NCBI GenBank assembly: GCA_903845195.1 | Contig: CAIMWO010000052.1 | Location: forward strand, 79,758 to 143,757 | From: an uncultured Phycisphaerales bacterium | Lineage (GTDB): Bacteria; Planctomycetota; Phycisphaerae; WQYP01 | Direction of reading: 5' to 3' | DNA length: 64,000 bases | Part shown: positions 58,715-64,000 of the stretch, one piece after another | Position numbering within the stretch: position 1 is the stretch's first letter | How the letters are laid out: each line of letters begins with the position of its first letter | Notes under the pieces: generated by a model | What the model saw: the letters and a program-made list of their open reading frames with translations, nothing else | Told to the model about the DNA's origin: nothing | Database searches by the model: none | Translations under genes and position numbers: made by a program

Positions 58715-59743
58715 ATGCGCACCATTTCGCTTCTCCTGATTCTAATGGCGATCATCGTTACCTCCAGCACCATGGCGCAGGAGCCAGCCACAACTGCACC
58801 TGCAACTCAACCCACAAACGCACCGACGACAGCACCAGCGCTCACCCAAGAGCAGGTAGTGGCCGAGATCGAAAAGTTGGGAGGTCAGATTGAGAGGGAG
58901 GGTGGGAAACCAGATAGTCCGGTCGTGGGCGTCAGATTCGACAGCATGGGGAGTAAAGGGGTGACGATCCCTTTGTTGGAACGCCTAAACGGTTTGAGTA
59001 GGCTTCAATCTCTCGACTTGAGTTACAGCAATGTGACCGACGCTGGAATGGATCATCTCAAAGGATTGAAGCAACTCCAAGACCTGCGCTTGAACGACAC
59101 CAATGTGAGCGATGCTGGGCTGGAGTATCTTCGGGTATTGATCCAACTTCAAGTCCTGAACTTGACCAATACTAAGGTGACCGATGCGGGAATGAAACAC
59201 CTCAAAGGACTGAAGGAACTTCATTTCCTGTTCTTGGACGGCACTAAGGTGACCGATGCTGGCATGGAGCAACTCAGAGGGCTGAACCAACTTCGAGGAC
59301 TGGGTTTGGATGACACTGAGGTGACCACTGTGGGGTTGGCGCATCTCAAAGGATTAAACCAACTCCAAGCTCTGTGCCTGCAAAACACTAAGACTACTGA
59401 TGTGGGTCTAGTGAATCTCGAACAGCTTCATCAAATCCAAACGCTGTACTTGGGAGGCACGAAGTTGACCGATGCGGGAGTGGTGCATCTCAAAGGACTG
59501 AATCAACTCCTTTTTCTAGACCTAAGCGGCACCAAGGTTACCGACACAGGAGTGGAGAATCTCAACGGGCTGAACAAACTCCATTCGCTCGTTATATCAC
59601 GCACCAAGATCACCGATGCTGGTCTGGTGCATCTCAAAGGGATGATTCAGCTTCAAACACTAGACATTCGTGACACAAAAGTCACCGACGCAGGCGTAAG
59701 GAAGCTTCAGGATGCACTACCCAAGTGCAAGATCAGTCGTTGA
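58715..59743 (+). CDS. Secreted leucine-rich repeat protein
   Basis: 342 aa. Signal peptide MRTISLLLILMAIIVTSSTM and a Thr/Ala/Pro linker precede a short domain (TQEQVVAEIEKLGGQIEREG). About ten 24-residue leucine-rich repeats of the cysteine-containing/ribonuclease-inhibitor-like type follow (VTDAGMKHLKGLKELHFLFL). The C-terminal cap is KLQDALPKCKISR. It probably binds proteins outside the cytoplasm. It is tandemly duplicated at 59773. Confidence 0.92.
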   Translation: MRTISLLLILMAIIVTSSTMAQEPATTAPATQPTNAPTTAPALTQEQVVAEIEKLGGQIEREGGKPDSPVVGVRFDSMGSKGVTIPLLERLNGLSRLQSLDLSYSNVTDAGMDHLKGLKQLQDLRLNDTNVSDAGLEYLRVLIQLQVLNLTNTKVTDAGMKHLKGLKELHFLFLDGTKVTDAGMEQLRGLNQLRGLGLDDTEVTTVGLAHLKGLNQLQALCLQNTKTTDVGLVNLEQLHQIQTLYLGGTKLTDAGVVHLKGLNQLLFLDLSGTKVTDTGVENLNGLNKLHSLVISRTKITDAGLVHLKGMIQLQTLDIRDTKVTDAGVRKLQDALPKCKISR

Positions 59744-59772
59744 CCGTCTTTCTCGCTTAAAAGGACCACTCG

Positions 59773-60924
59773 ATGCGCACCATTCTGCTTTCCCTGATTT
59801 TGATCGTGATGCTTGTTACCTCCAGCACGATGGCGCTGGAGCCACCCATAACTGCTACCGTACCGACGACAGCACCGGCACTTACCCAAGAGCAGGTGGC
59901 TACCGCTATCGAAGAGTTGGGAGGCACGGTCGAGATGGAGGGCAACCCTCCGAACTGGTCAGTTGTTGGGGTCGGTTTCGGCCTTAATAAAGCGGTGTCG
60001 GATTCTGGGTTGGAACCCCTCAAAGGGCTGAAGCAACTGCGCACGCTGATGGTGCGAGATGGCATCAATCTGACCGATGCAGGGGTCGAGCATCTGAAAG
60101 GGCTGACTCAACTCCAGTCTCTGGACTTGAACGACGCCAAGTTGACCGATGTGGGAATGGGCTATCTCGAAGAGATGAAGAAGCTCCTTTATCTGAACTT
60201 GTCCGGCACCAAGGTAACCGATGTTGGACTGAAGCATCTAAAGGGCTTCATCCAACTCCAAGTGCTGTTCTTGAACATGACCGACGTATCCGATGCGGGG
60301 CTAGAGAACCTTAAAGGATTGAACCAACTTCACGAACTGGGCTTGTTTTCCACCAAGGTGACCAATGCTGGACTAGAGCGTATCAAAGGCTTGAATAAGC
60401 TTCAAACGCTGACCTTGGCAGGCACCACGGTGTCGGATGCCGGGTTGGAGCATCTCAAAGGATTGGAGCGGCTTAATTCTCTGAGCTTGGCAGGCACGAA
60501 GGTGGGCGACGCTGGGTTGGAGCATTTGAAGGGTTTGAATGGACTCCAAACGCTGGACTTGGCAGGCACGAAAGTGACGGATATGGGGATGGACCAACTG
60601 AAGGGATTGAGTCAACTCCAGTATCTCTGCTTGTCAGACACCAAAGTGACCGATGCTGGGATCGAGCATCTCAAGGGTCTGAAAAAGCTCCAATTCTTGG
60701 AGTTGCAAAACACAATTGTGACCGATGCAGGGCTGGTGCATCTCAAGGGAATGAATCAACTCCGGCAACTATTGCTACTCCACACGTCGGTGACGGATGC
60801 TGGACTCGAACATCTCAAGGGACTGGCTCAACTCCAATACTTGGATTTGCACGACACCAAGGTGACGGCCCAAGGGGTAAAGAAGCTCAAGGAAGCACTG
60901 CCCAAGTGCAACATCAAGGATTGA
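59773..60924 (+). CDS. Secreted leucine-rich repeat protein, tandem paralogue
   Basis: 383 aa, with the same layout as the upstream gene: signal peptide MRTILLSLILIVMLVTSSTM, linker, TQEQVATAIEELGGTVEMEG, about twelve repeats (VTDAGLEHLKGLAQLQYLDL) and cap KLKEALPKCNIKD. Two repeats more than the neighbour indicate repeat gain or loss by slippage. The gap between the genes is only 29 bp and contains AAAAGGACC as ribosome binding site. Confidence 0.92.
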   Translation: MRTILLSLILIVMLVTSSTMALEPPITATVPTTAPALTQEQVATAIEELGGTVEMEGNPPNWSVVGVGFGLNKAVSDSGLEPLKGLKQLRTLMVRDGINLTDAGVEHLKGLTQLQSLDLNDAKLTDVGMGYLEEMKKLLYLNLSGTKVTDVGLKHLKGFIQLQVLFLNMTDVSDAGLENLKGLNQLHELGLFSTKVTNAGLERIKGLNKLQTLTLAGTTVSDAGLEHLKGLERLNSLSLAGTKVGDAGLEHLKGLNGLQTLDLAGTKVTDMGMDQLKGLSQLQYLCLSDTKVTDAGIEHLKGLKKLQFLELQNTIVTDAGLVHLKGMNQLRQLLLLHTSVTDAGLEHLKGLAQLQYLDLHDTKVTAQGVKKLKEALPKCNIKD

Positions 60925-60971
60925 CCTATGTTCCCCCCTGAAGCCTTGCCGAAGTGCAGAATTAAACGCTG
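60925..60971 (+). pseudogene. Remnant C-terminus of a third leucine-rich repeat gene
   Basis: The frame ending at TGA 60971 reads PEALPKCRIKR, the same cap as the two intact genes (EALPKCNIKD, DALPKCKISR). Only the last dozen codons remain. This indicates that the cluster once held three copies and lost one. Confidence 0.6.
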
Positions 60972-61032
60972 AGCTACTTTCCCGCTTGAAAGGTCAGCCG
61001 GAGCGAGAATCCTGAAAAGCAACGGAGACGGA

Positions 61033-61287
61033 ATGGCAAACGAAACCCCTCGGTTGGATTACGCTACGCCACCTGCACGTCGGGCGATGCCGATTTGGGC
61101 ATGGGTGCTCATCGGAGTGGGCGGAGTGGCAGTGCTGTTGATCGGCGTTGTCCTGTTGCTGGGGGCGTTGCTTTGGAGTGGGAGGTCGAGTTCCCGCATG
61201 ACGATGACACTGGGAGCACCAGCGATGAAAGCACCAACTACGGCAACAAGTATCACCTTCCCAACGCCTACCACGGAGCCACCATGA
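61033..61287 (+). CDS. Small membrane protein with LDYATPPAR N-terminus, 84 aa
   Basis: MANETPRLDYATPPARRAMP is followed by one membrane segment (WAWVLIGVGGVAVLLIGVVL) and a Thr/Pro-rich tail. The N-terminal motif recurs at 43212. From memory, similar openings are common in Phycisphaerae membrane proteins. GAGACGG lies before the ATG. The stop overlaps the next gene (ATGA). Confidence 0.75.
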   Translation: MANETPRLDYATPPARRAMPIWAWVLIGVGGVAVLLIGVVLLLGALLWSGRSSSRMTMTLGAPAMKAPTTATSITFPTPTTEPP

Positions 61288-61748
61288 CCCCTCCCGTGCC
61301 ACCCAATTCTGCCCCGACTGCTCCTGCCGCCGATGAGGATCACCTGCGGCTGCTCTCGATCTTCCACTACGTCCTCGCTGGCTTCACCGCCTTTTTTGGC
61401 TCCTTCCCCTGCATCCATCTGGCAGTGGGCATTGCCCTCTTGGCCGGAGCCTTCCCTCCTAATGCACATGGTGAGGCCCCGCCCCGTTTCGTCGGTCTGA
61501 TCTTTGTAGGGGTCGGCTCGATGTTAATCCTCGTCTTCTGGACCTTCGCTCTCCTCATCTTCCTTGGGGGCCGCAACCTTACTCGCCGTCGCCGCTACAC
61601 CTTTTGTCTCGTGGTCGCCTGTATCGAATGCCTGATGATGCCCTTGGGCACGGTCTTGGGTGCATTCACGATCATTGTGCTCAATCGACCCTCCGTGAAA
61701 CAACTCTTTGGTCTGCCTGATCGTCCCTCAATTCGAGAGAACCCATGA
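61284..61748 (+). CDS. Membrane protein, 154 aa
   Basis: ATG 61284 is coupled to the preceding stop. A Pro/Ala-rich cytoplasmic start is followed by three to four membrane segments (FHYVLAGFTAFFGSFPCIHL, VGLIFVGVGSMLILVFWTFA, YTFCLVVACIECLMMPLGTV) and the tail VKQLFGLPDRPSIRENP. Such proteins are frequent in many bacteria (H-Y-V-L-A-G-F/L opening) and unassigned. It is coupled to the DUF1653 gene. Confidence 0.75.
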   Translation: MTPPVPPNSAPTAPAADEDHLRLLSIFHYVLAGFTAFFGSFPCIHLAVGIALLAGAFPPNAHGEAPPRFVGLIFVGVGSMLILVFWTFALLIFLGGRNLTRRRRYTFCLVVACIECLMMPLGTVLGAFTIIVLNRPSVKQLFGLPDRPSIRENP

Positions 61749-61993
61749 GCAAGCCACAACTACCGCCAATCGCCGCCATCCCCATTGGTCGCTATCGCCA
61801 CTACAAGGGCAACGAGTACGAAGTCATTGGAGTTGCCCGGCACAGCGAGACGCTGGAGGAACTGGTGGTCTATCGGGCCTTGTACGGTGAGCATGGACTG
61901 TGGACACGACCGAGAGCAATGTTCATGGAGACAGTCGAGATTGAGGGGAAAGTGGTGGCGAGATTTGAGTACGTGGGAGCGATGGGGGAATAG
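61745..61993 (+). CDS. DUF1653 family protein, 82 aa
   Basis: IPIGRYRHYKGNEYEVIGVA, RHSETLEELVVYRALYGEHG and LWTRPRAMFMETVEIEGK match DUF1653 (Y-x-H-Y-K-G-x-x-Y-x-V, then VYxALYG and WxRPxxMFxE). It is a short beta domain of unknown function, found across bacteria. It is the third gene of a fully coupled operon (ATGA overlaps). Confidence 0.9.
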   Translation: MSKPQLPPIAAIPIGRYRHYKGNEYEVIGVARHSETLEELVVYRALYGEHGLWTRPRAMFMETVEIEGKVVARFEYVGAMGE

Positions 61994-62261
61994 CGGTCTT
62001 CCAAGAAGAACAGCGGCATTGTCGCTGGGAGCCTCCCTCTTCATACCTTTTTCAAAACAATTTGAACCGATGAGGTTATGAAGCAGGAGCCTCTGGGGAA
62101 ACCGCTGCTAACAATGATCCCATGCAGATTTATCGATGAAACACCCGATAGTATATGGGCGTGACGTGCAGCGGGGCGGAATCAAGAAGTGAACATTGGA
62201 ATTATCCGTCGTGCAGTGCGACGGAATGGATTCGTGAATCTCACGGTTTTAGGAGAACGTC

Positions 62262-62321
62262 ATGGCGAAGAAGAAAGCTGCTGCGAAGAAAAAGAAGTCC
62301 ACCAAGAAATCCAAGAAGTAA
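62262..62321 (+). CDS. Lys-rich 19-aa peptide
   Basis: ATG 62262 lies seven bases after AGGAG and the frame ends at TAA 62321. The product is MAKKKAAAKKKKSTKKSKK, with 12 Lys in 19 residues. A very strong terminator follows 22 bp later, so this is a self-contained transcription unit. It resembles the Lys-rich tails of histone H1-like proteins. A nucleoid role fits the neighbouring HU-like gene but is an inference. Confidence 0.65.
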   Translation: MAKKKAAAKKKKSTKKSKK

Positions 62322-62342
62322 GCCGTCCGCAGTACGGCGTAG

Positions 62343-62387
62343 CCCCCCGGATCATGCCACTGGCATGGTCACGGGGGGTTTGCTTTT
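62343..62387 (+). terminator. Strong intrinsic terminator
   Basis: CCCCCCG (62343-62349) pairs with CGGGGGG (62372-62378). A nested stem CATGCC/GGCATG (62353-62358 with 62362-62367) fills the loop, and TTTGCTTTT follows. It ends the Lys-rich peptide transcript. Confidence 0.9.
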
Positions 62388-62431
62388 GGGGACGCACTTC
62401 TCCGTGGCCAGAAATCCGGGTGTCGGACAGG

Positions 62432-62893
62432 TCACTCGTCCATATTAATGAAGCCTTCTACATCGAAGTCGTCGCCTTCATCCTCGTCTTTGTTGTCGTC
62501 GGCGAATTCATCCTCGATGTCGTTGTCAGCCTGTTCGTCTTCGTCTTCATTCTCGTCTTCAATATCGTCATCTTCTTCGAGGTCGTCCTCTACCTCGTTG
62601 ATGTCATCTTCGTCTTGCTTAGCGACGGCTGGTGGCAGCAATGGCGTTTTGGGGGCCGGGGTCGTGGGGGACACGAGGCCCGTAGCAGGTTTCTTGGCCG
62701 CCACCTCCACCGCCACGTTCTTGGCCGGTGGCTTCTGCTTAACCGGCGACCCCTTCATCTTTCGAGACACCTTTGACGTGACTTTCTTGGTGGCCTTTGG
62801 CTTCATCGCTCGGGTCTGCTTCTTCTGGATCGAACTCTTGGCCTTTCGTGCCTTCGCTTTGGTGTGCTTCTTGGCCAATACCGATCTCCTCAT
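62432..62893 (-). CDS. Charge-segregated protein: basic N-terminus, acidic C-terminus
   Basis: About 153 aa from ATG 62893 (MRRSVLAKKHTKAKARKAKS). Residues 1-70 are Lys-rich and histone H1-like (KPKATKKVTSKVSRKMKG). A Pro/Ala linker follows. Residues 95-150 are almost all Asp/Glu (EVEDDLEEDDDIEDENEDED). Such proteins may bind DNA while the acidic tail modulates affinity or recruits basic partners. It is beside the HU-like gene and the Lys-rich peptide gene. Confidence 0.75.
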   Translation of the reverse strand: MRRSVLAKKHTKAKARKAKSSIQKKQTRAMKPKATKKVTSKVSRKMKGSPVKQKPPAKNVAVEVAAKKPATGLVSPTTPAPKTPLLPPAVAKQDEDDINEVEDDLEEDDDIEDENEDEDEQADNDIEDEFADDNKDEDEGDDFDVEGFINMDE

Positions 62894-62948
62894 GGAAGCT
62901 GGATAAGAAGTTAGCCGGAACGGGTAGACGGAGAGTGATCTTGGAGTG

Positions 62949-62974
62949 ACCCCCGACACTTTCGTGCCGGGGGT
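62949..62974. terminator. Hairpin between two minus-strand genes
   Basis: ACCCCCG (62949-62955) pairs with CGGGGGT (62968-62974), with an inner CAC/GTG stem. A T-rich stretch (TTTGTCT) follows only on the plus strand. On the minus strand it lies 26 bp after the HU-like gene stop and may still act as a weak terminator or RNA-stabilising end. Confidence 0.5.
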
Positions 62975-62999
62975 TTGTCTCCATTCGGAATCCGAATAC

Positions 63000-63311
63000 T
63001 TACTTCGCCATGTCCTTGAGGGCCTTCAACGGACGTACCTTGATAACTTTGCGAGCAGGCTTGGCCTTGAACATCTGCTCTTCCTTGGTGAACGGGTTGA
63101 TGCCTTTGTGCGCCGGGACGGCGGGCTTTTGGATCACCACGATCTTCAGCAGGCCGGGCAACACGAAAATCCCCGGTCCCTTCTTGCCGACGTTCTTGGC
63201 GATCAGGCCAGCGCAGGCTTCGAACACCGAGGCAACCTGCTTGCGGGAGAGTTCCGTGGAAGTGGCGATGCTGGCGAGAATCTCGCTTTTGGTGGGGGCT
63301 TTTCCGGCCAT
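63000..63311 (-). CDS. HU/IHF-like DNA-binding protein
   Basis: 103 aa. The N-terminal helices (TKSEILASIATSTELSRKQV, ASVFEACAGLIAKNVG) and the strand region (GIFVLPGLLKIVVIQKPAVP) fit the HU fold. In the arm region the usual R-N-P is AHKGINPFTKEEQMFKAKPA, followed by VIKVRPLKALKDMAK. It is a long form with a modified arm that I recall from planctomycetes and relatives. It should bend or coat DNA in the nucleoid. Confidence 0.88.
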   Translation of the reverse strand: MAGKAPTKSEILASIATSTELSRKQVASVFEACAGLIAKNVGKKGPGIFVLPGLLKIVVIQKPAVPAHKGINPFTKEEQMFKAKPARKVIKVRPLKALKDMAK

Positions 63312-63414
63312 GTGAGTCCTTTCGGGTAAGAAAAAAGAATCCGTTCGTGGGCATTAGCATAAGCTCATCGGCAAGACAGGCAAGCGGAGAATGCTCGTGG
63401 TCAACGTACTCGAC

Positions 63415-63705
63415 TCAATACACTGCCGCCTCAGAACTCACCATGTATCCGATTCTGTCGGGGGCGATCCCTTCTTCCAGAACACGGTAGGGATCGTGGT
63501 TCAGGAGTACGCCGAGGTCCGTGTAAAGCTGCACGGCATCGGCATCCATCGTCTCGGGCGGCACGATCAGGTCCACGTCCCACGAAACCCAAATATCAGC
63601 GGGTTCACCCCAGCGGGTGATGTGTATCTCGACGGGCGAGGCCGAGTGGCCACGAAGCATGTGAATGTCATCGTGGAGTTGCTGTTCAAAGGTCATGGGG
63701 AGCAT
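63415..63705 (-). CDS. Small soluble protein, 96 aa
   Basis: Starts MLPMTFEQQLHDDIHMLRGH at 63705 after GGGAGA; an in-frame ATG at 63696 is possible. ITRWGEPADIWVSWDVDLIV, DADAVQLYTDLGVLLNHDPY and GIAPDRIGYMVSSEAAVY suggest an alpha/beta fold. No family recognised. Confidence 0.6.
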   Translation of the reverse strand: MLPMTFEQQLHDDIHMLRGHSASPVEIHITRWGEPADIWVSWDVDLIVPPETMDADAVQLYTDLGVLLNHDPYRVLEEGIAPDRIGYMVSSEAAVY

Positions 63706-63963
63706 GGGAGTCTCCCTTTTACACAATGTCGCATAAATCTGATGGCGGGTTAGTGGGATCAGAAGTGCGAGGGTGACGCAATCCGCACCGAAGTGGCGAT
63801 ACGTCGCACAAGGACGTGTCATGCCATTGCGGCATATATCACCGTAGCGCCGCCGAGAGTTGACATCCATTAAATAAAGATGGAATTGTCGGCTATTGGG
63901 GCGGGGTTGTGCTACCATGAAGTCTTCGCAGCTTACCCCATGCGGAGCATGGAGGGAGTTATC

Positions 63964-64000
63964 ATGGCTGCTACTGTCTTTATCGTCCCCACCAAACTGC
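63964..64000 (+). CDS. Start of a gene cut by the right edge
   Basis: ATG 63964 follows GGAGGGAG at a good distance and opens a frame (MAATVFIVPTKL) that runs off the window. Too short to identify. Confidence 0.5.
   Translation, partial: MAATVFIVPTKL

Noticed and set aside
62949..62974. Rho-independent terminator on the minus strand for the HU-like gene
   Set aside because: The stem is good but the minus-strand 3' side lacks a U-run; listed only as a hairpin with moderate confidence.

Overview
The window looks like chromosomal DNA from a member of the Planctomycetota, most likely class Phycisphaerae. This is inferred from content, not from a marker gene. Signs are many paralogous membrane proteins carrying the C-x2-CGYDLRA ... 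CPECGTP zinc ribbon, small proteins opening with LDYA(S/T)PPAR, signal-peptide proteins with Pro/Thr/Ala-rich linkers, Sel1 and leucine-rich repeat proteins, and an HU-like protein beside Lys-rich proteins. No rRNA, convincing tRNA, CRISPR array or transposase was seen.

Layout. 1-10.4 kb (minus strand): secreted and membrane proteins, a nine-repeat Sel1 protein, a von Willebrand A-like lipoprotein, and a tandem, translationally coupled array of membrane proteins with a C-terminal zinc ribbon and a variable ectodomain. 10.6-12.3 kb: an XRE/Fic toxin-antitoxin pair with three evenly spaced operators, and a second XRE regulator. 14-22 kb: a compact, mostly small-gene block that resembles an integrated mobile element. 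It has a tyrosine recombinase, an 11-bp-phased repeat array, an excisionase-like HTH protein, a RuvB-like ATPase, small proteins sharing one promoter motif, a C39-like protein and a degenerate glutamine-amidotransferase-like protein. 22.3-33.7 kb: RNase HI, a NERD-helicase, and a complete type I restriction-modification operon (hsdM-hsdS-hsdR plus a YgjP-like metallopeptidase) preceded by what may be the remnant N-terminus of a DISARM-type helicase. 34.8-36.1 kb: dinB split into two end fragments by a foreign segment that carries a paralogue of a gene at 20 kb.

36.5-37.8 kb: a DUF6338-like membrane protein followed by three tandem ~50-residue peptide genes that share the C-terminus TSSPxPPPKK; this is the best candidate for an undescribed system. 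37.8-46.2 kb: an unknown protein, a phospholipase C-type phosphoesterase, a NucS-like nuclease, HTH proteins, a five-repeat Sel1 protein and small zinc proteins. 46.4-48.3 kb: a multi-hairpin RNA ending in a terminator, directly before a primase-like (AEP) gene, resembling a plasmid replication module. 48.4-53.4 kb: an ADP-ribosyltransferase-like protein, ArsR regulator, a 59-aa conserved protein and secreted/zinc-ribbon genes. 53.4-58.6 kb: a second array of tandem short bitopic-type proteins with a conserved N-terminal anchor, variable middle and conserved C-terminal anchor, including three copies cut down to the anchor. 58.7-64 kb: two tandem leucine-rich repeat proteins, a three-gene coupled operon ending in DUF1653, a 19-aa Lys-rich peptide, a charge-segregated protein and an HU-like protein.

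How it fits together: the middle third is accessory DNA with defence and replication/recombination modules that have been cut and rejoined several times (drmD-like stub, split dinB, broken reading frames). The outer thirds are chromosomal regions dominated by gene arrays that diversify by duplication and recombination between conserved modules.
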